From the NCBI GenBank assembly GCA_045580875.1, contig JAZNOP010000112.1:1-31520 (forward strand): a DNA stretch of 31,520 bases, given 5' to 3'. This document shows positions 7,708 to 16,057 of this stretch, in pieces. The position numbers were made by a program, and so were the translations under genes. Each line of letters opens with the position of its first letter. The stretch's first letter is position 1. The DNA comes from SIG598 sp045580875. GTDB lineage: Bacteria > Bacillota > Clostridia > Oscillospirales > Acutalibacteraceae. The notes under the pieces are model-generated. The model was not told where the DNA came from, did no database searches, and saw only the letters and a program-made list of their open reading frames with translations.

Positions 7708-9150
7708 TCAGAATGCTGACGCGATACTGCCAAGATCTGTTTCACCAGACGAGAGCACCGTCCATGCACCCTTTACAGCTGCAATTATCTCTACTGTGAC
7801 CACATCAGTTCCGACCGCTTCCTTACTGATGTAAGCTGTCAGACCGAAGTCGCTGTTGTCCAGCGTTACTGTAAATGCCTCACGTGTTGTACTGACACCG
7901 TCAGCATCGGTTATACGCACGAATATGCGCGAACGCGGGTCAACAAGTTCTTCGTCGACCTCACCGTCTATTCTCCAGAACATTATATTCTCTTCCGGCT
8001 CGCATACCTCAAACCATGAATCCGATTCCTGCGCACCACTGACAAGCAGCTGAGTATCAGATGTCTGGAATACCGGCGGAAGCGCGGCCAGCTCGTCTAT
8101 TGAACGCTCAACCTTCTCAATGATTACCGTCGTCGGCTGATGGATCATCATATAGGTTTCAAGGTTGTACGGCACTGTTCTGACAAAGCACGACTTTGCG
8201 TAAGCGCCTGCCATGAAGGGTATCATTGAGTTGCCGAAAGAGTCACGGTACATAAGCAGGCTGCCGGGGACATCACTTGCTGACGCCACGATTATCGGAT
8301 CTTCGACCGACTGCGCACCGTTTATAAAGCTGTATTCGCCTGCAGCGTAGGTTATGTCCTCCTCAGGTGCCGGATTGTCCGGAAAGAGCATCAGATTGAG
8401 GTCACCGACATATTCACCGCCGGTTTCTCCCTCAAGTGACATGAAGGATACATCACTGTCGCTTACCGAGCGGAGAAGCTCTTCACAGACAAGCAGCGCA
8501 CCGGTGTTGTTCCAGTGTGAATCGCGCGCATAATACAATATTTCTTCCTGTTCTTCAAACAGTTCAAATAAGTTTACATAATTTATGCCGCGGGCTGTCA
8601 GCATTTCCTCAAGCCTTATGGCATTGTGACTTTCAGCTTTTGCCGCTGTCGTGTAATAGGGCATGAACTGCGGGTAAAGCGTATTCTTGTTCGGTGCAAT
8701 TGTAAACGCAAATTCTGCACCATTCTGACTGACAAATTGCTGAGTGAGCGCCAGATTGTTCGCGATATTGAATATCTCACGCTCCGACATCGGATCGCTT
8801 CCTGTGTAATCGCTGAGCGTGTCGGAATAGAACAGCCATCCGTCTCTGCCCACGACTACCGATTCATCTGCCGACACTCCGAAAAGCTTTGCTCTGAGAG
8901 TTGAATCAATCGAAACAAGCTGCTGTCTGAAGGCGAAATGGTCGGTAAAATAAGCGCCGAGCTGTGAGAGATATTCTGTATTCAGTTCTCCGTCACTGAC
9001 GAGCGACGGCATTGCTGCAAGCTCCTTTTTCTCTGTAGTCTCATCTGTTCTCGCAAAAGACATACACACCAGCGGCATGATACAGAGCAGCATTACTGCT
9101 GCGATGAATCCGCACATGAGCTTTTTTTCTTTATCCAGTTCCAATTTCAT
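7708..9150 (-). CDS. AlgX/DHHW-type O-acyltransferase partner (SGNH-like)
   Basis: 480 residues. A single N-terminal membrane helix (~11-31) anchors an extracytoplasmic domain of the DHHW/AlgX/AlgJ type. Visible landmarks are DHFAFR (~70-75), GRDGWLFYSD (101-110), the D-x-H pair in ARDSHWNNTG (D210, H212) and a candidate nucleophile in YRDSFGNS (S304). In this family Ser-Asp-His transfers acetyl groups to envelope glycans after an MBOAT protein moves the acyl group across the membrane. The MBOAT gene is 8 bases upstream, which supports a paired system. GAGGTGGG precedes the ATG. The C-terminal ~110 residues are beta-rich, perhaps a carbohydrate-binding part. It carries an internal SVSDSDV motif near residue 228. 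The acceptor is not shown by the sequence; teichoic acid, wall polysaccharide or glycoprotein are all possible. Confidence 0.88.
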   Translation of the reverse strand: MKLELDKEKKLMCGFIAAVMLLCIMPLVCMSFARTDETTEKKELAAMPSLVSDGELNTEYLSQLGAYFTDHFAFRQQLVSIDSTLRAKLFGVSADESVVVGRDGWLFYSDTLSDYTGSDPMSEREIFNIANNLALTQQFVSQNGAEFAFTIAPNKNTLYPQFMPYYTTAAKAESHNAIRLEEMLTARGINYVNLFELFEEQEEILYYARDSHWNNTGALLVCEELLRSVSDSDVSFMSLEGETGGEYVGDLNLMLFPDNPAPEEDITYAAGEYSFINGAQSVEDPIIVASASDVPGSLLMYRDSFGNSMIPFMAGAYAKSCFVRTVPYNLETYMMIHQPTTVIIEKVERSIDELAALPPVFQTSDTQLLVSGAQESDSWFEVCEPEENIMFWRIDGEVDEELVDPRSRIFVRITDADGVSTTREAFTVTLDNSDFGLTAYISKEAVGTDVVTVEIIAAVKGAWTVLSSGETDLGSIASAF

Positions 9151-9158
9151 TGCCCACC

Positions 9159-10589
9159 TCAGAATCTGAAATAGATAAACGGATTATATGTACTTCCGGA
9201 CAGGCTTACGATGCACAGGAAGAGCAGTACAAATGCCGCTGCGTATGAGATTACTCTCTGTGCGCCTGTCTTTATGCCTGCTTTGTCCATTACGCCGCAG
9301 ACGGTGCTCTTCAGAGGCATACAGCCAATAATTGCTGCAGCTGAAACAATAATGAACAGCGGGGTAAGCTGACTGAGCGCAAGTGCAGAAGATGCGGCAT
9401 CAAACCGCCAGCCGGCAAACATCTGACCGGTAATCTGAAGCGCCTGTGTAAGGGTATCTGCTCTGAACAGAACAAAGCCGACACACACAACAACCAGCAT
9501 ATAAATTCTCCTTAGCACTGCCGGAATCTTTCTGTCCTTTTGGGGCATGTATTCCTCAATAATGAGAAATGCGCCGTGGTAAAGACCCCACAGGACAAAG
9601 GTCCAGCTTGCACCATGCCACAGACCGGTGCAGAAAAAAACGATAACCTTGTTTATGCAGGTGCGTACTTTTCCCTTGCGGTTTCCTCCGAGAGGAATAT
9701 AGAGGTAATCCTTGAACCAGCTTGAGAGCGAAATATGCCATCTGCGCCAGAATTCACGTATACTGAGAGATGTGTACGGATAATTGAAATTCTCATTGAA
9801 ATGGAAACCGAACATCTCACCCATACCGATAGCCATATCGCTGTATCCGCTAAAGTCATAGTATATCTGCAGCATATAGCCGACAGCGCCTATCCATGCG
9901 GCAGAAATGTTGATCTGAGAAATATCAGCCGCATAAACTGCATCGACCGCAACTGCTACGGTATTTGAGATAAGCACCTTTTTCGAGAGACCGATAATGA
10001 ATCTGCGCAATCCGTGAGCTACACCTTCAACCGTCTGCTCTCTGTCCGCAAGCTCGGCATCAATGTCATGGAATTTGACAATTGGACCTGCTATAAGCTG
10101 CGGGAAAAAGATGATATAAAGGAGCGTACGGTCAAATCTGCGCTGTGCAGCCGCCGTTCCGCGGTATACGTCTATAACGTAGGAAAGAATCTGGAAGGTG
10201 AAGAATGATATGCCAATTGGCATGGTTATCTGCGGCACGGGCAGAGACAGACCGGTTATGCTGTTGAGAGTCTCTGTCATCATGCCTGTGTACTTGAATA
10301 CACCGAGAATTCCCAGGTTGACGACCACTGCAGCTACGAGCACTGCGCGGCGGTACTTCTTTCTTTCCGGAGAAACCAGAAGCGCACATATATAATTGAA
10401 CACTGTGCTGGCAAGCAGCAAAAGGATATAAACCGGCTCGCCGTAAGCGTAGAACAACAGGCTTGCTATCACCAGTATCCAGTTCTGTATATCAAGTCTG
10501 CAGGGCTTTTTCACAAATGACAGTGCTGTATAGACAATGAACAGCACCGGCAGAAAAGCGCACAGGAATTCTATTGAACTAAAAACCAT
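9159..10589 (-). CDS. MBOAT family O-acyltransferase (AlgI/DltB-like)
   Basis: 476 residues, the usual length for AlgI/DltB-type proteins, with about ten or more membrane helices. Signature motifs are present: PQLIAGPIV (~163-171), YYDFSGYSDMAIG (~243-255), WRRWHISLSSWFKDYLYIPLGG (H285 region) and the catalytic histidine in GLWHGASW (H325), followed by LYHG (H339). Such proteins pass an acyl group from a cytoplasmic donor to an extracytoplasmic acceptor. The overlap-tight AlgX-like neighbour makes this the AlgI-type half of an O-acetylation pair. An AGGAG site precedes the ATG by about ten bases. It starts 17 bases after the transglutaminase-like gene. DltB (D-alanylation) is less likely because no dltA, dltC or dltD gene is nearby. 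Confidence 0.93.
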   Translation of the reverse strand: MVFSSIEFLCAFLPVLFIVYTALSFVKKPCRLDIQNWILVIASLLFYAYGEPVYILLLLASTVFNYICALLVSPERKKYRRAVLVAAVVVNLGILGVFKYTGMMTETLNSITGLSLPVPQITMPIGISFFTFQILSYVIDVYRGTAAAQRRFDRTLLYIIFFPQLIAGPIVKFHDIDAELADREQTVEGVAHGLRRFIIGLSKKVLISNTVAVAVDAVYAADISQINISAAWIGAVGYMLQIYYDFSGYSDMAIGMGEMFGFHFNENFNYPYTSLSIREFWRRWHISLSSWFKDYLYIPLGGNRKGKVRTCINKVIVFFCTGLWHGASWTFVLWGLYHGAFLIIEEYMPQKDRKIPAVLRRIYMLVVVCVGFVLFRADTLTQALQITGQMFAGWRFDAASSALALSQLTPLFIIVSAAAIIGCMPLKSTVCGVMDKAGIKTGAQRVISYAAAFVLLFLCIVSLSGSTYNPFIYFRF

Positions 10590-10606
10590 CTGTTAATCGC
10601 TCCTGT

Positions 10607-12616
10607 TTACAAGGATACGTCATATACCTTCTGCTTGACGATGTAATACGGGAAGTTTCCGGGAGTTTTCTTGTAGCAATAGAAACCGGTTCCCTTGCTG
10701 TCATCCATATTGGCATCAAACAGATATGTAGTTCCGTTAATTTTTATCTGAACCCAGCCGTGCGGGGTCATACCTCCGCCGTAGGCCGTGATCTGTCCCG
10801 TTACGACCGAGGCATCAAAACCGAGCACCTCAGCAATATATGCAAATGCACTCGCATACCGATAGCAGTTGCCCTTGCGGTTTTTCATCATTTCAAGAGC
10901 ATAGGTCTCAGTCCACGATGAAGCAAGCTTTGTCGGGTCGGTGTAGTCACGCTTGTAGGAACAGTTGTCGATAATCCATTTGTAGCAGGCCCTGAGCTTC
11001 TCAGCAGCGGTCATGGAGCTGTTTGTGCAGCTTTCAATTATTCTGTGAGCAGCAGCCTCGACCTCGGACATCTTTCTGCGTCCGTTGGCGTCAAGATGAT
11101 AGCCGTCCACAACGCAGTTTGTCATTATTGCGCCGCCTGTACCGCCGTAATAATAATATCCGCCGTTGGTAAACCAGCCGGTGAGGGCATAATAGCTGTC
11201 GCCAAAGTAATACTTCTTGCTGTCAACAGTTTTCCAGCCCTTTACAGCCTTGTAATCGGTACCGAAATAATATGTCTTTCCGTCAGCTGTTCTGAGACCG
11301 CTCAGGAATGCGCCGTCGGTGCCGGCATAGTATTTTGCTCCGCTGACAGTGATGAGACCGGTTGCCGGAGCTCCGTCTCTGTCAGGATCGAGATAATACT
11401 TCTTTCCGCCGTACTCGACCAGACCTGTGGCTATATATCCGTTTTTGATAAGGTACTTTCTGCCTGCTGTCTCAATCCAGCCGTCTTTGGTGTGCAGCTT
11501 TCCGTCATCTTCAAAGAAATAGCGCTTTGACTCGATACTGACTATACCTGTCTGGACAGTACCGTCAGCGATATAATATTTTCCGTCTGTAAGCTGAAGC
11601 CAGCCGTCTTTTTCATACAGAGCGCCGGTCTTCTCAAAATAATACAGAACGCCTTCAATTTCACAGAAACCTGTGCATACACGGCCGTCGGTAAAATAGT
11701 ATCTGCGGTCGGTCTGCGACTCTGCTTCGGTAAGTGTTTTCCAGCCAGCATATCTTACCAGTCTGCCGGCATCATCAAAGAAATAAACCGAACCGTCTAT
11801 GGTTGTGAATCCTGTACTGAGAGCATTGTCTGCAAAGTAATACTTTTCCGTTCCGCCGGTTCTTTCGTCGGTCAGCTCCTGCCAGCCAGAAGCCTTTTTC
11901 TGCACTCCGTCATCGCCGAAGATATAAAGCTTTCCGCCGACAGTCTGCATTCCGGTCTGAGCAATGCCCGAAATGAAATAATAGGACCTGCCGTCTATTG
12001 TTCTGAGCCCGTCTGCGGCTTCAAACTTACCCTCAGCTACGCAGTAAATAATTCCGTTCACCTCAACGACACCGGTCTGCGCCTCGCCGTCAACGTAGAA
12101 TCTGAGCTCGCCGTTTTCACTTACCCAACCGCTGAGCGGTGCTGTGGAGCCTGTGTCACCCGATGACACAACCGTGCTGCCGTTATCACCTGACGGTGTA
12201 TCGCCGGTGTCGGTGCCGGATACTGCAGTATCATCACCGAGGAATCCGACGTTTTTATCACCGGTATCATCTGCAGCGGTATCATCGCCGGTATCGTCCG
12301 CACTGTTTCCGGTATTATCTTCCGTATCATCACTCGCCGAAACAACAGGTTCGCTGTCAGCAGGCGTGAGTTCTGCGGCGGCATTGTCTTCTGCCGCTGT
12401 GTTTTCTTCCTCCGCCTGAACATCAGGTACTGTTCCGGTTTCAGTCTGCTCGCTCAGATACACTGTGCTGTCTGATACAGCAACAGGTTCGTCTGACGAT
12501 GAAACCTCCTGCGCATAGGCAGGTATTCCGGACAGAACCGCACACAGTACAAGCGCCAGAACTGCGGCGGCAGAGCGTGTTATTTTTCCTTTGAGATAAC
12601 CAGATGAAGCAGGCAT
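10607..12616 (-). CDS. Secreted transglutaminase-like protein with many choline-binding-type wall repeats
   Basis: 669 residues from the ATG at 12616, chosen because GGGGGA is five bases before it; the longer frame begins at a poor TTG at 12667. Residues 1-36 are a signal peptide ending AYA. Residues ~37-165 are an acidic Asp/Thr/Ser-rich low-complexity stretch with VSSSD and VSASD motifs. Residues ~170-515 contain roughly fifteen 20-residue aromatic repeats (GxxxTDGKYYY, YYF, TGW) of the CW_binding_1/glucan-binding type. The C-terminus is transglutaminase-like: Cys584 in RKGNCYRYA, His619 in PHGWVQI, Asp634 in LFDANMD. Such domains cross-link or cleave peptides and proteins outside the cell. 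It is the first gene of the operon, so it may bind or cross-link the wall material that the downstream acylation pair modifies. Substrate unknown. Confidence 0.9.
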   Translation of the reverse strand: MPASSGYLKGKITRSAAAVLALVLCAVLSGIPAYAQEVSSSDEPVAVSDSTVYLSEQTETGTVPDVQAEEENTAAEDNAAAELTPADSEPVVSASDDTEDNTGNSADDTGDDTAADDTGDKNVGFLGDDTAVSGTDTGDTPSGDNGSTVVSSGDTGSTAPLSGWVSENGELRFYVDGEAQTGVVEVNGIIYCVAEGKFEAADGLRTIDGRSYYFISGIAQTGMQTVGGKLYIFGDDGVQKKASGWQELTDERTGGTEKYYFADNALSTGFTTIDGSVYFFDDAGRLVRYAGWKTLTEAESQTDRRYYFTDGRVCTGFCEIEGVLYYFEKTGALYEKDGWLQLTDGKYYIADGTVQTGIVSIESKRYFFEDDGKLHTKDGWIETAGRKYLIKNGYIATGLVEYGGKKYYLDPDRDGAPATGLITVSGAKYYAGTDGAFLSGLRTADGKTYYFGTDYKAVKGWKTVDSKKYYFGDSYYALTGWFTNGGYYYYGGTGGAIMTNCVVDGYHLDANGRRKMSEVEAAAHRIIESCTNSSMTAAEKLRACYKWIIDNCSYKRDYTDPTKLASSWTETYALEMMKNRKGNCYRYASAFAYIAEVLGFDASVVTGQITAYGGGMTPHGWVQIKINGTTYLFDANMDDSKGTGFYCYKKTPGNFPYYIVKQKVYDVSL

Positions 12617-12683
12617 ACCGATCCCCCAGCAAGTAATTTTATTTTTCAGAATTCGGGAATTTTGCAATTTAAACTCAGCATAT

Positions 12684-12712
12684 AGTATATATTATATTTA
12701 TTTATAAGTCAA
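12684..12712 (-). promoter_or_regulatory. Sigma-A promoter of the five-gene surface operon
   Basis: On the minus strand TTGACT (12712-12707), exactly 17 bases, TATACT (12689-12684). The predicted transcript starts near 12677, giving a leader of about 60 bases before the chosen ATG at 12616. Confidence 0.75.
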
Positions 12713-12823
12713 GTAAAGATGACTTCTCAATTATTTCTCTGTCATACTTCCCTCTGTACGCAGCTCTGTGCGCACATTCACAAAAATATATGCATCTGCC
12801 GGGAATTATTTCTGCGCATCAGG

Positions 12824-12865
12824 AAAGCCGCCGCACAACCAATATACCCGGTTGCGCGGCGGCTT
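12824..12865 (-). terminator. Strong GC-rich hairpin after the beta-lactamase-fold gene
   Basis: AAGCCGCCGCACAACC (from 12825) pairs with GGTTGCGCGGCGGCTT (12850-12865) with one mismatch and a nine-base loop. On the minus strand it is followed only by TTTCC, a weak T tail, so termination may be partial. The rest of 12720-12823 shows nothing I can assign. Confidence 0.65.
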
Positions 12866-12913
12866 AAAGTTGCAATTATTCTGATATATAGCGGCGATAT
12901 ATCATTTTCCGGC

Positions 12914-15040
12914 TTATTTCAGCATTCCGAACCAGCCGATTCCCTCGTAAATCCAGCCGGCATCTACCAGCATATCACGTTCCTCGGTTGAGCCGGTATA
13001 ATGATGACTTCCGCAGTCAGCATTCGGATTGTACATACGGTAAAGAGGCAGGTTATCAGGAGAAGCGGAGTTCCACGCAACGCCTTCGTACTGCCAGCCG
13101 TAGCCGACAAGCATCTCCCGCTCGCTGACACTCATGGTATAGTGGTGATCGCCGGAATTCGGATTATAGAGACGGTAGACCGGCTCTCCTCCGTTGACCG
13201 GCGCATTCCACGCAATGCCCTCATACAGCCAGCCTGCCTCAATCAGGGTATCACGCTCGACTTCAGAGCCAGTGTAGAAATGCTCGCCGGAATTTGGATT
13301 ATACAGACGATACATCGGTGTCGTACGGATATTTTCCGAGCTGCCCGGTGCAGTGGGCTTTGTTGTCGACACAGTTGTCGACTGTGTTGCAGTCTGTGAG
13401 GTTGTTGCAGATGTCGTCGTTATTGCGGTGGTTGTTGTATCTGAAGCTGATGCAACAGTTGTAACTGCGGCAGATTCAGAGGTCGGCACAGTTGTGCCTG
13501 CAGTTGAAGCTGTCGTTTCTGCCGTTGTACTGGTCGCAGCAGTTGTTGTGGTGACTGCTGCAGCCGAAGTGGTTGTGGTTTCTGCGGTAGTCGTGGTGGT
13601 CGCAGTTGATGTCGTAGTGGTAGTCGGCTCAGTTATTTCAGCTGAGCGATGATATCTGTACACATACTCCGTAAGCTTTCCGCATATCTCGTATATTCCC
13701 TGAGAATCGCGGCTGCAGGCGGGATTTGTATTATAATCTGACATCCCTGTCGTAATGACAACCACACCATCGCGTGTCGCCGGATTATACGACATAAGTG
13801 CAAGTACTCCGTAGGCATTTCCGGTATGATAATAAAGCTCACTCTCGCCGTAGAGTCCCACCTTGTATCTCAGCGGCATACACTGCCAGAAGCTGCCGCC
13901 GTTTTCTGTTTTGGTAAATAATTTCTGCTCTATGAGCGCAACCGACTCCGGCGAAAGTATCTGTACTCCGTTATATGTGCCGTCGTTTGCAAGCATTGCT
14001 GTCAGCTTCGCAAGATCCTGCGCCGAGCAGGTCAGTCCGCCCGCAAAGATATTTGTATTGCAGCCCGGGTCGGGACGTCCTGTCATATTCGATGCCGATG
14101 ATACACTTCTGGCTACATTGCCGTCCGAGTGATACAGGGTTGCCAGCTTCGATGTATCATTAATAAGACCAGACGAGAAGGCCGCGTCCATTCCGAGCGG
14201 AGCGAAAATATACTCCTTTGCGTATGTATCAAGCCGCTTCTCCATTGCAACCTCAAGCGTACTGCCGGCTATGCCGATACCGAAGTTGCTGTACGCCCAT
14301 GAGCCTGATGCGCCGACCGTACCGCTGTTGTAGCTGCCTGATGACTTCAGCTGGGAAAGTGTACCTTCACGTGTGGCGCTGTAGCTGAGTGCTTTGAGTG
14401 TCGATGTGTGTGTAAGCAGTGATCTGAGAGTTACATCTCTGTACAGATTCGCACCCCAACAGGCGGCAATATCCGCGTTGATATCAACAATGCCCTGCTC
14501 CTGCATCTTCACTGCGGTTACTGCTACTGCTGCTTTCGAGATGGATGCAACGCGTATTTTATGATCATCTGTCATCGGATCAGTATCTTTTGTTGCCCAT
14601 CCGGTGCTATAACAATCAGTAACCGCGCCATTTTCGATGACAGCGACCTGTATTCCCGCCGCCCCGTAATATTCTGCGATTCTGTCGGTGAATTCCTGGG
14701 TGTAATCCTGCGCGTGGGCTGTTGTGAATGAATATCTGCCGGATATCCAGCCGGTCTGTCCCTGCGCAAACTGAACCTTATACCACGTTGAGCCGCCGCT
14801 GTCCTTACCCTCGCCGAGATAGTTATACTCTGCACCGAGAAGCGCTGTACCTATCCGGTCGTTTCCCGTTCCTGCACCGCTGCGGACATTGACACTTGAA
14901 GCGGTGACAATTACAACCTTATCCGGCTCGGCTGACACCTGCATGGCGCATGGTATCATAAGCTGAATAAACAGAACTGCCATTGCTATTGCGGCAGTTA
15001 TTCTTGCAGTAATGCTGCTCCGGTATCTTCTGTTCTGCAT
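12914..15040 (-). CDS. Secreted SH3 / beta-lactamase-fold serine hydrolase with three DUF5648 repeats
   Basis: 708 residues from the ATG at 15040; GGGAGAGG lies five bases before it, so the longer frame to 15085 is rejected. Residues 1-37 are a signal peptide. An SH3b wall-binding domain spans ~40-105 (SSVNVRSGAG...GWISG). A class C beta-lactamase/penicillin-binding-like domain spans ~113-460, with SxxK as S166-I-S-K169, YSN at 250-252 and HTG at 405-407, the pattern of DD-peptidases and esterases of this fold. A Thr/Ala-rich linker spans ~472-565. Three DUF5648 repeats follow (YRLYNPNSGEHFYTG at ~578, 622 and 667; each ends GWxYEGIAW). It probably cleaves or edits a peptidoglycan stem peptide or a wall ester; true beta-lactamase activity is less likely. 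It has its own promoter and lies upstream of the surface operon. Confidence 0.92.
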   Translation of the reverse strand: MQNRRYRSSITARITAAIAMAVLFIQLMIPCAMQVSAEPDKVVIVTASSVNVRSGAGTGNDRIGTALLGAEYNYLGEGKDSGGSTWYKVQFAQGQTGWISGRYSFTTAHAQDYTQEFTDRIAEYYGAAGIQVAVIENGAVTDCYSTGWATKDTDPMTDDHKIRVASISKAAVAVTAVKMQEQGIVDINADIAACWGANLYRDVTLRSLLTHTSTLKALSYSATREGTLSQLKSSGSYNSGTVGASGSWAYSNFGIGIAGSTLEVAMEKRLDTYAKEYIFAPLGMDAAFSSGLINDTSKLATLYHSDGNVARSVSSASNMTGRPDPGCNTNIFAGGLTCSAQDLAKLTAMLANDGTYNGVQILSPESVALIEQKLFTKTENGGSFWQCMPLRYKVGLYGESELYYHTGNAYGVLALMSYNPATRDGVVVITTGMSDYNTNPACSRDSQGIYEICGKLTEYVYRYHRSAEITEPTTTTTSTATTTTTAETTTTSAAAVTTTTAATSTTAETTASTAGTTVPTSESAAVTTVASASDTTTTAITTTSATTSQTATQSTTVSTTKPTAPGSSENIRTTPMYRLYNPNSGEHFYTGSEVERDTLIEAGWLYEGIAWNAPVNGGEPVYRLYNPNSGDHHYTMSVSEREMLVGYGWQYEGVAWNSASPDNLPLYRMYNPNADCGSHHYTGSTEERDMLVDAGWIYEGIGWFGMLK

Positions 15041-15130
15041 CTGAACCTCTCCCTTTCCGGTATCCCTTTTATACTCTCTTTTCACCGCTCAGTCAGTATA
15101 TTCCCGAGACCAAAAACACTTACAGCAATT

Positions 15131-15159
15131 AGTTTAGTTTCACTTTCCGGCTTTGTCAA
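15131..15159 (-). promoter_or_regulatory. Sigma-A promoter of the beta-lactamase-fold hydrolase gene
   Basis: On the minus strand TTGACA (15159-15154), 17-base spacer, TAAACT (15136-15131), about 90 bases before the chosen start. Confidence 0.7.
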
Positions 15160-15189
15160 TTAACTGACTGTAAACATTTCCCATACACA

Positions 15190-15229
15190 AAAATCCCGAC
15201 AGAAATCATCTGACTTCCGTCGGGATTTT
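15190..15229 (-). terminator. Rho-independent terminator after the small membrane-protein pair
   Basis: AAAATCCCGAC (from 15190) pairs with GTCGGGATTTT (to 15229). On the minus strand the second arm ends in a T run. It lies about 25 bases after the 256-residue gene. Confidence 0.85.
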
Positions 15230-15252
15230 GCATCATAAATCATATGTTGATA

Positions 15253-16023
15253 TTATCCGTCCGAGTCACTGACCGAAACCGGATCATCATAGGTAACGAG
15301 AGTTTTTCCTTCTGCGGCAGGAATATCTGCAACCGCAGTGATTTCTATAGCGCCTAAAAGTGCTCTGACCTCAGTGTCATGCACAAGCGCAACGGCATTT
15401 TCTCCGTCTGCGGATGAGCCCTGATTAAAGCCTGCCGGAATGAGATTTACCGCCGCGATCATTGCCTGGTTATGCTTTACAGGCATATAAACCGTGACGT
15501 ATCCGCTGTTTTCGCGCCATAGCATCTCTTTTTCTCCAAGATGCAGATATCCTGTCTGAGAGCCCTCACTGACAGCCAGCTGACGGATAGCCTCAAGCAC
15601 CTGTGCGCTGTCGCTCAGCTCTGACGGCACTGCTCCTGCAAGAACGCTTTCAACCCTCTCAAATCCCGGCTGAATCGCAAAGCATTCTTCCTTCCACAGT
15701 ATGCCCGAACCGCACCACGACGCCCAGAAATCCGCATTGTTGTTGGAATACTGACATATCTCTTCAGGATAGAACACAGTCAGTGCAACGTCTTCATTTT
15801 TATTCATCACGCTTGCCGACATCAGTGTGTCTCCATCAAAGACCGTCTTTTCGGGAGCACACGCAGCCAGTGTGCCGTTGCTGCAGCTTATGATTCCGAA
15901 AACCAAGGCAAATACGACAGCAAACACAGCCATCATCATTATGAGAAGCAGCCTTGCATTCCGGCTGCTCTGAAACATTTCACTGAAACCGTCTATCAGG
16001 CGGTCAGAAAAGCTCTTTTCCAT
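15253..16023 (-). CDS. Single-pass membrane protein, function unknown
   Basis: 256 residues from the ATG at 16023, with AAAGGGG eight bases upstream (the longer frame to 16071 lacks a site). A short cytoplasmic N-terminus of ~23 residues is followed by one membrane helix (~24-47) and an extracellular domain of ~200 residues, with no motif I recognise. The protein ends in PVSVSDSDG, the same VSxSD motif found in neighbouring surface proteins. The layout (short inside, one helix, outside domain) matches the upstream gene, and the two are 34 bases apart with a shared terminator, so they are probably a two-gene unit. The extracellular part contains a YFTV/VTVYMPVK-type strand pattern but no catalytic triad is visible. 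Confidence 0.8.
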   Translation of the reverse strand: MEKSFSDRLIDGFSEMFQSSRNARLLLIMMMAVFAVVFALVFGIISCSNGTLAACAPEKTVFDGDTLMSASVMNKNEDVALTVFYPEEICQYSNNNADFWASWCGSGILWKEECFAIQPGFERVESVLAGAVPSELSDSAQVLEAIRQLAVSEGSQTGYLHLGEKEMLWRENSGYVTVYMPVKHNQAMIAAVNLIPAGFNQGSSADGENAVALVHDTEVRALLGAIEITAVADIPAAEGKTLVTYDDPVSVSDSDG

Positions 16024-16057
16024 CAGATTAACCCCTTTCCGAATTCTCAAGACCTGT

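Noticed and set aside
12121..12423. Possible small genes in the Asp/Thr-rich region on both strands
   Set aside because: They lie inside the low-complexity linker of the transglutaminase-like gene and lack ribosome binding sites.
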